Both the position numbers and the translations under genes were made by a program. Below, in pieces: positions 7,934-16,844 of a stretch of 64,000 nucleotides of DNA. How positions within the stretch are numbered: position 1 is the stretch's first letter; the number at the start of each line of letters is the position of its first letter. The DNA comes from JABCYV01 sp963696025. Lineage in GTDB: Bacteria; Acidobacteriota; Terriglobia; Terriglobales; Acidobacteriaceae. Location of the stretch: NCBI GenBank assembly GCA_963696025.1, contig CAVOII010000009.1, positions 307,562-371,561 on the forward strand. The letters run 5' to 3'. The notes under the pieces are model-generated. The model saw only the letters and a program-made list of their open reading frames with translations, had not been told where the DNA came from and did not search any database.

Positions 7934-9970
7934 TCAGTTGTTAGTTCTCAGCGGTGAAGGGGCGATCACCAGCAGAGACAGTGAAGGCATTGGCATTTCG
8001 AACTGGATCACGCATCGGCCTTGCTCATCCGCTTCTATTTCGCGCGAAGGCTCAAGCATTTCGAGGTCATCACGCCGGTGCAGTTCGGCGAGTTGTGAAC
8101 TGGTTGGCCAATCGGGCTGACCCATTTCCTGCCACGCCTTGTATACGTTGCTGTGGCTGTCGTCGACACGAAAGTGTTGCAAACGGAATCGCTGCCCCGG
8201 CGGCAAATCGGAAATTGTCATCGAGACCATCCGGCCGAGCAGCAGATTCCCATTCGCTTGAGTTTGATCCGGCGTCACATTGCTGAGGAGCACCTTGACC
8301 CCGCCGTCATCATTACGCGTTGCCCAGCCCGTAATCAGACCGCCGAAACCATCGCCGTCTCCCTCCAAGGCAATGCGCCCGGTGCCCAACTGGTGAAGCA
8401 AGTAGTAGGCCCAGTAGCGGGGTTTGCGGATATTGTCGATGCCAATTAGGCCGAAGCCGCCGTAGAAGAACTTTTTCGGCGGACCCTGTTCTTCGAAGTA
8501 GTCGCTCGCCGTCCAGTAGCTGATGGCGGTCACTTGGTTGAGGCTGGCATGCAATCCATTAGCAATCCATGCCGCACCGTAGGCCGAGTCATTCACCGGA
8601 TGGTTCCACCACGCCGAAACGCCCCACTCGGAGTAATAGATCGGTAGACCTTTCAAGCCATAGCGCTCGAGCAGAGGACGCCAATCCGCCGCCGGCATGC
8701 TGTAAACGTGCACGTCAAGAAAGTCAATCGGAGTGCTGGCGCCGCCAGTCGCGTAGTTGTGGCTGGTGACATGTTGCAGAAATGGCTCTTCGATCCGGCT
8801 GAGCGCCGCCACCGGCCCGCCTACTTGAAGTTTAGGATCCACTGATTTCAAAGCCTGGGCGCTGAAATCGTAGAGCCGGAAATAATCCTTATCGGAGCCT
8901 CTCCAAAAGCGGACCGGCAAGCGGGAACGCAAGTCCGGTTCGTTCCACACCTCGAAAGGCCAGGACTCCACTTCCTCTTTGCCATATCTTTCGATCAAAT
9001 GTTTAGCAAGAGCGCTCACCAGCCCAGCCCACTTTGCATAGTCTTTAGGAGGTGAATTATTGGCTTTATAAAAAAAAATCTCAGCTGGGCCATGATCGGA
9101 CGCCAGGTCCTTCGGCATAAAGCCAAGTTCGACGAACGGTTTCAACCCATCGGCCCGCACCATGTCGTAGACCCTATCAATGCCCGACCAGTCGTAAATG
9201 GAATTGCCGGCCGCGTCCTCCCGGTAGACCCCTAGCTTGTCCGAGAAGATGTCGTGGGCCCGGATGTATTTGATCCCCAAATCGTCATGCGCCAGCTTGT
9301 TTCCCCCACGCAGTCCTTCTCCGGCAGCTTTCAGATTCGGGCCGATGTCTCCGTTCAACATGTAACTCAAGTGCTCGGATCCCAGCACCAGTTCCCACTT
9401 GTGTTCGAGCGTGCCGGCATCGCGCCCCGCGTCGACGCGAATGTTAACGCCAGGATCAATGTCTTGTACGGGGACTGTTGCTTGTGCCGTGGCCCCAGGC
9501 CCGCTCCAGCCGGTGCCGTCATTACCACGCACTCGATAGTAATAAGTGTGTCCAGGATCGATGGAAGTATCGACAAAGGGCGAGTGCGGAAGCCGCCCAA
9601 ACGGCTCCCCGGGAAAGACTCGGGCAAAGAAGTGATCAACAATGAACGGGGCCGCTCCGAATGGCGAACTGGCCACGTCGAAGTCGCGGTCGGGAAGATC
9701 GCTTCTCAACACCTGATAGCTCACGGCCCCAGGGACATCGCTCCAGGTTACCGTCACCTGCCCGCGGCCCGCGGTAGCCTTCACCTCGTTGACCGGAGTA
9801 AGTAGCTTGGATTGGGGCAATGGCGGAGGCGCGACTACTCTCAACCAGAGTACCGCGACGACAACACCGAAGACCGGAATGAACAAGAGTACGACCAGAA
9901 CCCTTAGCAGGCGACGCAACCCAGTTCTCATTGTCTCCTTCCCGGGTCGTTCAGCCTCGGTTATGGTCAC
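7934..9970 (-). CDS. Membrane-anchored GH39-like glycoside hydrolase with fibronectin-III domain
   Basis: 678 residues. One N-terminal membrane helix (about 20-44), a fibronectin type III domain (about 60-165: VTVTWSDVPGAVSYQVLR, TYYYRVRGNDGTGWSG) and a GH39/clan-A TIM barrel follow. The acid/base Glu lies in VWNEPD (about 344) and the nucleophile Glu in YYSEWG (about 448). GH39 enzymes include beta-xylosidases and iduronidases; the exact activity is not decidable. The GTG start overlaps the trxB stop (GTGA), implying translational coupling. ATG 9931, with AAGGAGACA upstream, is an equally good start and would remove 13 residues. The catalytic part is probably outside the cytoplasmic membrane. 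Confidence 0.85.
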   Translation of the reverse strand: MTITEAERPGKETMRTGLRRLLRVLVVLLFIPVFGVVVAVLWLRVVAPPPLPQSKLLTPVNEVKATAGRGQVTVTWSDVPGAVSYQVLRSDLPDRDFDVASSPFGAAPFIVDHFFARVFPGEPFGRLPHSPFVDTSIDPGHTYYYRVRGNDGTGWSGPGATAQATVPVQDIDPGVNIRVDAGRDAGTLEHKWELVLGSEHLSYMLNGDIGPNLKAAGEGLRGGNKLAHDDLGIKYIRAHDIFSDKLGVYREDAAGNSIYDWSGIDRVYDMVRADGLKPFVELGFMPKDLASDHGPAEIFFYKANNSPPKDYAKWAGLVSALAKHLIERYGKEEVESWPFEVWNEPDLRSRLPVRFWRGSDKDYFRLYDFSAQALKSVDPKLQVGGPVAALSRIEEPFLQHVTSHNYATGGASTPIDFLDVHVYSMPAADWRPLLERYGLKGLPIYYSEWGVSAWWNHPVNDSAYGAAWIANGLHASLNQVTAISYWTASDYFEEQGPPKKFFYGGFGLIGIDNIRKPRYWAYYLLHQLGTGRIALEGDGDGFGGLITGWATRNDDGGVKVLLSNVTPDQTQANGNLLLGRMVSMTISDLPPGQRFRLQHFRVDDSHSNVYKAWQEMGQPDWPTSSQLAELHRRDDLEMLEPSREIEADEQGRCVIQFEMPMPSLSLLVIAPSPLRTNN

Positions 9971-10899
9971 TGCCCTTCCTCTTCCAAGAATCTTTCTGCC
10001 TCCAGCGCCGCCATGCAGCCCGTGCCGGCGGCGGTGATGGCCTGCCGGTAGCGCCGATCCTGCACGTCACCGCAGGCGTACACGCCGGGGACACGAGTAC
10101 GCACGTAGTTCTTGGTCACGAGATACCCATCCTGATCAGTATCTAACTGGCCTTCAAACATCCGTGCATTGGGGATGTGGCCAATGCCCAGGAACATGGC
10201 GCTGGTGGGCAAATCCCACACTTTTGCGGACTTCAAGTTGCGAAGCTTCAATGCAGTCACTTCTTGTTTAGCGGGATCGTAAACATCTTCTACTACGGTG
10301 TCGGCGAGAAACTCGATTTTGGGGTTGCGCTGTGCTCGCTCCAGCATGATTTTCGAGGCACGAAACTGATCGCGGCGATGAATGAGGGTAACTTTTGTAG
10401 CGAAGCGGGTGAGAAATATCGCTTCCTCCATAGCGGAATCGCCGCCACCGATGACGGCAATTTCTTTGTCAGAGAAAAAGAAGCCGTCGCAGGTGGCACA
10501 AGAAGAGACACCGTGCCCGATCAATGCCTGTTCACCGGGCAGTCCGAGCCAACGTGCTGAGGCGCCGCTGGCGATGATTAGCGTCCGTGCATGGATAGTC
10601 TCCTTGCCGAGATCAATGGCAAATGGACGCTTGCTGAGATCGGTGCCGACCACGTGACCGAGCTGATACTGCGCGCCAAAACGTCCGGCCTGCTTGCGCA
10701 TGTTCTCGATCAGTTCGGGACCCCGGATGCCGTCCGGGAAGCCGGGGAAGTTTTCCACTAGAGTGGTAAGCGAGAGTTGACCTCCGGGCTCATGACCTTC
10801 GAGCACCAGAGGCTTGAGGTTCGCACGTGCCGTGTATAGCGCGGCCGTATGACCGGCGCAACCAGAACCGATGATGACCACGTTGCGAATGTTATCCAT
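9967..10899 (-). CDS. trxB: Thioredoxin reductase
   Basis: 310 residues, the normal length. It carries an N-terminal FAD site (VVIIGSGCAG), an NADPH site (IAVIGGGDSAMEEA), the redox pair in SSCATCDGFFF (Cys134/Cys137) and the C-terminal FAD motif (YACGDVQD, YRQAITAAGTGCMAALEAE). It reduces thioredoxin with NADPH in the cytoplasm. The first glycine motif reads GSGCAG where most family members have GSGPAG. It is the upstream member of a coupled pair with the GH39-like gene. Confidence 0.97.
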   Translation of the reverse strand: MDNIRNVVIIGSGCAGHTAALYTARANLKPLVLEGHEPGGQLSLTTLVENFPGFPDGIRGPELIENMRKQAGRFGAQYQLGHVVGTDLSKRPFAIDLGKETIHARTLIIASGASARWLGLPGEQALIGHGVSSCATCDGFFFSDKEIAVIGGGDSAMEEAIFLTRFATKVTLIHRRDQFRASKIMLERAQRNPKIEFLADTVVEDVYDPAKQEVTALKLRNLKSAKVWDLPTSAMFLGIGHIPNARMFEGQLDTDQDGYLVTKNYVRTRVPGVYACGDVQDRRYRQAITAAGTGCMAALEAERFLEEEGQ

Positions 10900-10976
10900 A
10901 AGACTCAGACGTTAGATTGCCAATTTCAAATTTAGTTGCAACTGCAGTCCGCGCAGCCTCAAGTAGAGCGCCTCGA

Positions 10977-11735
10977 TCACTTTTGTTCATGCGGCGGTTT
11001 TCGTAACTTAGAGGCTGGCTTGTTCGAGGTTGGCTTGGCTTGGATCGTTCCCTCGGCGCCGATGCGCGCCAGTTCATCGGGCACAGTATGGCGCACGCCC
11101 AGCAACGCACGGTAATTCGCGACAATCGTCGACGCGCTCTGAAAGAGCGGTTCGTAGGCGCTCTGGTCTGGCTGCGGGCCATTTTCCGCTGCCGAACAGC
11201 GGGCCAGCACCACCGAAGACTTACCAAAGCGCTCCAACTTGATGCGGCTGGCAGGCGTATTTGAGCCCAGCATGGTTGCGGGTGAGGTCACTGCTGATGC
11301 GCTGTCTTCGATTGCCACCTGCATCAAATCCTTGGGATCGCGTACGCGGAAGACCAGCGTCTCCACCATATTCTTGGGGTCGGTGCTGAATGAGTATTGC
11401 ACCGTAGAAAACAGGGCTTGTACGGAGAACTCGCGCCGCATGCGTACCCAGTTTGCCGTCGCCGCGTCGGAAGAAAACTGCGCGCTCTCGCCCGACTGGA
11501 GAAATCCCGGCCTCTCTTCGAGACTGGAGCGTCCACGATCCACCTCAAAATCCGGGCTGAAGAGCGGTTGCCTGGGAACCCGGGCCAGGGCAGACGCAAT
11601 TTCCTGTTGCTCCTCCGGCGACGGCGAGCAGACATTGAGGACGTTCACCTTAACCTGCGGCTGGGACGGCTGTTGAGCTAAAGCCAGGGATACCCTTCCA
11701 AAAATGATTAAAAGAAACAGCTTGTTTCGGGGCAC
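10977..11735 (-). CDS. Secreted protein of unknown function
   Basis: 252 residues. A signal peptide (KLFLLIIFGRVSLALAQQ) precedes a mature domain that starts VKVNVLNVCSPSPEEQQEIASALARVP. It carries two cysteines and a basic Lys/Pro tail (KPASKLRKPPHEQK). I recognise no family. Even composition and the clear export signal argue that it is real. It lies upstream of trxB on the same strand with a 77-base gap. Confidence 0.7.
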   Translation of the reverse strand: MPRNKLFLLIIFGRVSLALAQQPSQPQVKVNVLNVCSPSPEEQQEIASALARVPRQPLFSPDFEVDRGRSSLEERPGFLQSGESAQFSSDAATANWVRMRREFSVQALFSTVQYSFSTDPKNMVETLVFRVRDPKDLMQVAIEDSASAVTSPATMLGSNTPASRIKLERFGKSSVVLARCSAAENGPQPDQSAYEPLFQSASTIVANYRALLGVRHTVPDELARIGAEGTIQAKPTSNKPASKLRKPPHEQK

Positions 11736-11838
11736 AGCGGCATTCTAAACGAAGATAGAGAAAACTCTTAGACACCCAACTGGGGAAACTTCCGCGCGCA
11801 CATGACATGCAAACACCACGGTCGCGTAAAATCAGCCC

Positions 11839-12039
11839 ATGGCGAACTTAACACTGGTTTATGGATTGCGGCTTTTGCCGTCTGACGAAGTCGCCGAGGT
11901 GGGCGATGCGACTCTCAAGTTGAAGAATGGACGCGAGGCGCACGTCACCATGCACGTTCTCGAGGGCAGCAAGGATGAAATCGAAAAGCAGTTGAAGTCG
12001 AGTCTCGATGCGTTCTTTGACTTTTATCCGGAGATTTGA
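11839..12039 (+). CDS. Small conserved-looking hypothetical protein
   Basis: 66 residues, acidic, no signal peptide or membrane segment. The sequence has a protein-like pattern (TLVYGLRLLPSDEVAEVGDATLKLKNGREAHVTMHVLEGSK) suggesting a small beta-rich fold and a C-terminal amphipathic helix. The ribosome site is weak. No family recognised. It is followed by a repeat-bearing spacer before the SpoIIE gene. Confidence 0.55.
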   Translation: MANLTLVYGLRLLPSDEVAEVGDATLKLKNGREAHVTMHVLEGSKDEIEKQLKSSLDAFFDFYPEI

Positions 12040-12050
12040 GGAACGGGCTT

Positions 12051-12136
12051 CGGACCTCAGACCTTAGACCTCGGGCCTTAAGAGGCCGAAGCAGAACCGT
12101 AGCCAGAAAAATTTAGAGTCCGACGTCTGAGGTCCG
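12051..12136. repeat. Inverted repeat in intergenic spacer
   Basis: CGGACCTCAGAC at 12051-12062 is exactly repeated in inverted form (GTCTGAGGTCCG) at 12125-12136. Between them are degenerate copies of the same word (CAGACCTTAGACCTCGGG). Short, reshuffled copies of such words are typical of non-coding repeats between acidobacterial genes. It could fold as a long-looped hairpin but has no T-tract. Confidence 0.6.
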
Positions 12137-12171
12137 ATGTCCAAATTCCACATCTATAATCCTGTTAGCTC

Positions 12172-14343
12172 ATGGAACCGTCTTTCCGCTACCTACGTTC
12201 ATGGCTGATCCAGGTAGGTGTGCTGCCAGCAAGTCGCCTGGCGCGCGCCGCCTGGTATCTGTTGGGGCTGGATCTTTTTCTGTTTGTGCTGCAGAAGACG
12301 CTTGGGCTATTCCAGGTCGCCATCGCCGCAAGTTTAGGCGGTTGGGTTACGTTCCTGAGCCTGACCGTGATTGTGCTATTCACGATCATTGCATTTCGAA
12401 GGCTCAAGGCGAAACTGCTGTGGCGTCTGCGCAACCGTTTGATCGTTACTTATGTCTTTATCGGAGTTATCCCGGTCGTCCTGCTGGCGGCGATGGCATT
12501 CATCACCGCCTATCTGTTTGCCGGACAGTTCGCCAACTTTGTGGTGACTTCCGATCTCAAGTCACGGTTACAAAGCCTGGAAGCCGTTAATGCGGCCATC
12601 GCCAACGAACTGGCTGCACGAGTGGAGCATGGACAGCCGCCGACCGCAGAATCGCTGGAGGGGTTGAAACGGCACGATCCGGCATGGTCGCGCCGCAAAA
12701 TATGCGCCTGGAGCGATGACAAGCCGTTGCCTTTATGCGGCGGCGTCACGCCCGAGACCCTTCCGTTTGCCCGTGCGCCTTCTGTAAGCCCGCAGTTCGG
12801 TGCGATCGTCAGTGACCACGGCAAACTCCATCTGAGGTCAGCGACCACGCTGAGTTTCGGTGCGCAAAAATTGACTGTGGTATCCAGCGAGCCGCTGGAT
12901 CGCAATCTGCTGGAGGTAATCGCAGCCGACCTGGGGGAGATCACGCTGTACGTGGTGGGCATCCCATCGAAAACCGACGTCACGACCTCAAGAGAGCCGA
13001 TCGCGAACGGGAAAGGCGAGGGTGCATCGGTAAACATCGCGTCGAACGGCGCGGTGAGCAGTAGTGAAAGGGAGGCGCTGCGACCCATTTTTACAGCTGG
13101 TTCCTTGCCGGCATCCCGCGGAACCTTCGATCGCGAGATCACATTTGGAACGCCGCTTCCGGTGGTGAACTGGGCGAATGGGCAGCAGCAGAGAGAGGCA
13201 GCGCTGCTCCGGGTGCAGACCCGGCCCTCAGTGCTGTACGCGCGCCTGTTCGCTGCCTTGGGTGATTTCGCCAAAGGCGTGGAACTGGTGCTGCTGTTCT
13301 CGGCCGTTGTTTTTGCCATCATCGAACTGCTCGCGCTCTGGATCGGTACACGATTGACGCGCACCGTCACGGGCGCCGTGGCCCAACTCTATAGGGCTAC
13401 AGAGCACATCAATCGGGGCGACTTCAGCCATCGTATTCCGGTGAAGTCCAGTGATCAGTTGGCAGCCCTGGCGAACTCATTTAACTCGATGACGGCCTCA
13501 ATCGAAAAGTTGATTGAAGAGCAGAAGCAAAAGCAACGGCTGGAGAACGAGTTGGCAATCGCTCAAGAAGTGCAGGCTCAACTCTTTCCACAGCATATTT
13601 CGCAACTGGCATCGCTGGAAGTATACGGATTCTGCCGTCCAGCCCGCACGGTCAGTGGTGACTATTACGACTTTTTGACTGTGGACTCCGACAAGTTGCT
13701 GCTGGCGGTGGGTGACATCAGTGGGAAGGGGATTTCAGCCGCACTGTTGATGGCTACCATTCACTCCGCGGTTCGGGCCTATAGCCTGGAGGGCACTCCC
13801 ATTCTGCGAGAGCCGATGGTGGTAGGTAGGGGCGGAGGTTCGGACATAAGGCTGGCCTCGGGCTCGCACGGCGGTGAAGTGTCCCCTGCTACATTGCTTT
13901 CGCTGCTTAACCATCAGCTCTATCAAAGTACACCGCCCGAAAAATATGCGACATTGTTCCTCGGCACCTATGACGAAAAAGATCGCAAGCTGACCTACAG
14001 TAACGGCGGACATTTACCGCCGATCATCCTGGGCGAAGACGGGACGCTGAGACGGCTGGATTGCGGCGGTACCGTGGTGGGCCTCATTGAGCGGGTAAGT
14101 TATGACGAGACTTCGATCCAAATGCGTCGCGGCGAGATCTTTCTGGCTTATAGCGACGGCGTCACCGAGCCAGAAAACGACTTCGGCGAATTCGGAGAAC
14201 GGCGCCTGATCGATCTAGTGCAAGACAATCGCCACCTGCCACTGACCCGAATCACCGAAATCGTGACCGCCGCCGTGGACGACTGGATCGGCGATCAGGA
14301 ACAGCCAGACGACGTGACGCTGGTCCTGGCGCGGGCACGCTAG
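12172..14343 (+). CDS. Membrane SpoIIE/PP2C-family serine phosphatase with HAMP domain
   Basis: 723 residues. Hydrophobic helices near 25-45, 55-75 and 90-118 are followed by a ~240-residue sensor-like region and a further helix near 370-395. A HAMP domain follows (about 390-445, TGAVAQLYRATEHINRGDFSHRIP), then a coiled linker (EEQKQKQRLENELAIAQEVQAQLFPQ) and the SpoIIE PP2C domain (about 480-720) with metal-binding Asp residues in SGDYYDF, GDISGKG and YSDGVTEPE. It probably dephosphorylates an anti-sigma-factor antagonist in response to a periplasmic signal. No antagonist or anti-sigma kinase gene is adjacent, so the partner is unknown. Confidence 0.93.
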   Translation: MEPSFRYLRSWLIQVGVLPASRLARAAWYLLGLDLFLFVLQKTLGLFQVAIAASLGGWVTFLSLTVIVLFTIIAFRRLKAKLLWRLRNRLIVTYVFIGVIPVVLLAAMAFITAYLFAGQFANFVVTSDLKSRLQSLEAVNAAIANELAARVEHGQPPTAESLEGLKRHDPAWSRRKICAWSDDKPLPLCGGVTPETLPFARAPSVSPQFGAIVSDHGKLHLRSATTLSFGAQKLTVVSSEPLDRNLLEVIAADLGEITLYVVGIPSKTDVTTSREPIANGKGEGASVNIASNGAVSSSEREALRPIFTAGSLPASRGTFDREITFGTPLPVVNWANGQQQREAALLRVQTRPSVLYARLFAALGDFAKGVELVLLFSAVVFAIIELLALWIGTRLTRTVTGAVAQLYRATEHINRGDFSHRIPVKSSDQLAALANSFNSMTASIEKLIEEQKQKQRLENELAIAQEVQAQLFPQHISQLASLEVYGFCRPARTVSGDYYDFLTVDSDKLLLAVGDISGKGISAALLMATIHSAVRAYSLEGTPILREPMVVGRGGGSDIRLASGSHGGEVSPATLLSLLNHQLYQSTPPEKYATLFLGTYDEKDRKLTYSNGGHLPPIILGEDGTLRRLDCGGTVVGLIERVSYDETSIQMRRGEIFLAYSDGVTEPENDFGEFGERRLIDLVQDNRHLPLTRITEIVTAAVDDWIGDQEQPDDVTLVLARAR

Positions 14344-14361
14344 TCCGCAAGAGATAGAGAT

Positions 14362-14439
14362 TGGAGCGGGAGGGACGGGTTCGAACCGCCGTCTCCGGGC
14401 TGGAAACCCGGCACATTGCCGAAGTTATGCTACTCCCGC
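14362..14439 (-). tRNA. tRNA-Gly (anticodon TCC), with one apparent extra base
   Basis: On the minus strand the acceptor is GCGGGAG/CTCCCGC, the D stem GCAT/ATGT, the anticodon stem CCGGG/CCCGG with loop TTTCCAG (anticodon TCC), and the T arm GGCGG-TTCGAAC-CCGTC. Discriminator T and an encoded CCA follow (14362-14364). In this fold one C is left unpaired between the T stem and the 3' acceptor strand, which is not usual. Confidence 0.85.
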
Positions 14440-14559
14440 CTGTTTTACAGGTGAGAGCTAAGTATACCCATGACCGATAGATCGATCCCAGAGTGCTTTT
14501 GTTACGAAAGCGGTGGAACGCCGGGAGCTTTCGTGCCCATCCGATGCCAGTTCTTGGCG

Positions 14560-16695
14560 CTAGATTTTTGCCTCCAGTGATAATCCCTGGACCAGTTCGT
14601 CAAGCGTCTTCTGGGATTGCGCTCGTTTCTGCTGCAATTCGGAGATCTGCCGGCGCAAGGATTCCATCTGATCCTCTTGTTGATTGAGTTGATGCGCGTA
14701 ACGTTCTAGTAACGCCTTTTCCTCAGCGCTGCCCTTCAGGGCCTTCATGTTTTCCCGAACCCGCTGCTGGTCCTCGGAAATGCTCTTGATCTGCCCCTTG
14801 CGCGAATTGATTTCCGCATCCAGGCCTGCGACCTCGTTCTTCTGTGACAGCACCTTCCGTAGCGCTTCTTCCACTTCAGAGTTGATCATCTTCTGGCTGA
14901 GGAAAAAGCTGATCTGGTCATCGTCGAGGTTAGTGAGCTCGTAGCGCGTGAACAGCGGATGGTACTCCTTGATCGCGAGAGTCGCCGTCTTCCCGGGTTC
15001 AACCGTCACCCGAAAGCGACGGCAGGAGGCGGTGCTTTCTACGGGTTCGATGCCATCCGCCAGTTTCCAGCCTTCGCGTGCAGGATGCTCGATCACTACC
15101 GTACGCGGCGAAGTATCGCGATTGCGGACGGTATAGATCCGCTCCTGCCGTTCTTCGCTGCTGTGGGTCATGATGCCGCGTCGGATGGCCACCCTCGTGA
15201 CCTGCTGTCTTTCTTCTTTCTGTTTAGCGTCGACCAGCAGACCTAGATCGGCGGCGTAGGAAAGAAGTCGCTTTTCACCCGGCCTGATGGCATCCACCAG
15301 GCCCTCGCCGGCAAACGCATCCTCTTCGAGGACGTTGAAGCTGCCGCCGTCGAGCGTGACGCCGCTGGTGTTGTTCACCCACAGAGCTCGCAGAACGTAG
15401 GTTTCGGCCGGGTTCCATACGGAGACTTTCTCCACATCGATGCGCGCCTGCAAGATGGGAACCAACGCCGATTGATTCTTGCGGATCGTCACGCGGTCCT
15501 TAAGTTGATATTCGAACAGATCGCCTAGTTCGCGGCTCTCGGCCACGGCCGGAGTCGTGCTTTGGAGAGCTGCGAAGTTCTGGAGTTGATTAAAGGCGCG
15601 CCCATTCATCGAAAAAGTTCCACCGCCGACTCCGGCGCCCCGGCCAGTGCCGACGCCACCTCCAGAACCAGAGCCGATACCGCCGATAACCCCACCGATC
15701 TGGCCGTTGTTAATGTCAATAGCTTGAGGCGCTGCTAGCGGTGGTGGCGCAGTTAATTTTGCGGACTCCTCCAGGGCAGCCTCATGCGTCTGCGGCGTGA
15801 TCATGGCATTTTCGGGCAGGGGAACGACCGGCCGGCGCGAGTAGTAAGGCTGCGAAAGTTGCTGAACAAACGACTGCGGCGCTCCCGCCACCAGCGACAA
15901 CTCGACATTGTTCCAATCCTCGCCTATTGTGTTATCGACGATTGCCCAACCTTGCAAGAGCGGCTTGCCTTCTTTGGGCACAACAATGCGATAGGTGCTC
16001 TTCCAGATAGGTACTTCGCTTATGTAGCTCACCAGTAGTTCGCGCTCACCGTTCCCCGCGGTCGAGATAGTTAGACGACGCACGTCCTGATCACGGGTGG
16101 ACGCCAGCAGATGCATGTACCGGCCGACCTCCACATTCAGATCCTTTTCGGCGATGCGAACACTGGTGGCCGGAGTCAGATCAAATGTTCGCACCTCGCC
16201 CGTGTCGCTAACCAGGGATACCTCGTCCACCGTGATTTTCTGATCGCCTTTCATCGGCAAGTCCCGCTGCTCCACATTCAGCAGGCGGCCGGTTGCAGAA
16301 GTGGACCCACTGCGTACGTCGATTCGCGCTCCCCGTATGGCTTGTAGGAATTGGGCTGTGGTCGTGTCTTCACCGACCGGCAAACGCAGTGCGCCAAGCC
16401 TCTTGTTCAGCGGATCTATGGAGTTATAAGTCACGCCCGTGATCCGTCCTTTCCCAAGATCGAGCACGGTGAGCGACTTAAGTACGTCGTTCAGTTGAGC
16501 GGTCGTGAAATCGATGTTGACGTCTTCGCTGCCGTCAACGCGTCCGGCATGCTCAAAGTACCCAACGCCGTTCTTGTAAAGGATGACGCGCTTCACTGGA
16601 AGCCCTGTTGGGCTTGCCGAGGGCGGCGCTGAAGATTGAGCGAAGGCGATCGGCGTAACCACTAACCACGGCAGAAGTCGCATCCATAGGCGCAT
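14560..16695 (-). CDS. Secreted DUF4139 protein with C-terminal coiled coil
   Basis: 711 residues. A signal peptide (ending PIAFAQSS) is followed by a beta-rich part with VKRVILYKNGVGYFEHAG, VSYISEVPIWKSTYRIVV and NTIGEDWNNVELSLVAGAPQSF, typical of DUF4139. A glycine-rich insert lies at about residues 325-360. A second conserved block (FEYQLKDRVTIRKNQSALVPIL, VWNNTSGVTLDGGSF-like) follows, and a long C-terminal coiled coil (about 600-700, EVAGLDAEINSRKGQIKSISEDQQ). The family is exported and uncharacterised in bacteria; a surface or periplasmic structural role is a guess. Confidence 0.85.
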   Translation of the reverse strand: MRLWMRLLPWLVVTPIAFAQSSAPPSASPTGLPVKRVILYKNGVGYFEHAGRVDGSEDVNIDFTTAQLNDVLKSLTVLDLGKGRITGVTYNSIDPLNKRLGALRLPVGEDTTTAQFLQAIRGARIDVRSGSTSATGRLLNVEQRDLPMKGDQKITVDEVSLVSDTGEVRTFDLTPATSVRIAEKDLNVEVGRYMHLLASTRDQDVRRLTISTAGNGERELLVSYISEVPIWKSTYRIVVPKEGKPLLQGWAIVDNTIGEDWNNVELSLVAGAPQSFVQQLSQPYYSRRPVVPLPENAMITPQTHEAALEESAKLTAPPPLAAPQAIDINNGQIGGVIGGIGSGSGGGVGTGRGAGVGGGTFSMNGRAFNQLQNFAALQSTTPAVAESRELGDLFEYQLKDRVTIRKNQSALVPILQARIDVEKVSVWNPAETYVLRALWVNNTSGVTLDGGSFNVLEEDAFAGEGLVDAIRPGEKRLLSYAADLGLLVDAKQKEERQQVTRVAIRRGIMTHSSEERQERIYTVRNRDTSPRTVVIEHPAREGWKLADGIEPVESTASCRRFRVTVEPGKTATLAIKEYHPLFTRYELTNLDDDQISFFLSQKMINSEVEEALRKVLSQKNEVAGLDAEINSRKGQIKSISEDQQRVRENMKALKGSAEEKALLERYAHQLNQQEDQMESLRRQISELQQKRAQSQKTLDELVQGLSLEAKI

Positions 16696-16844
16696 AAATC
16701 CTCCTCAAGGCCAAGGCAGACATAGATGGAACGCGGCAACGGGCACGGCTTGCACTTTGCCTTATAGGTTAGACACCGTGGCGAGGCAGGAATGGGTGTA
16801 CCGTCGCAAAACTTTTAGCTAGCGTGACCGCCTGAGCTCTCCGC

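Noticed and set aside
12510..13370. 286-codon minus-strand frame
   Set aside because: Lies opposite the SpoIIE phosphatase sensor region; Ser/Ala-rich with no domain or ribosome site.
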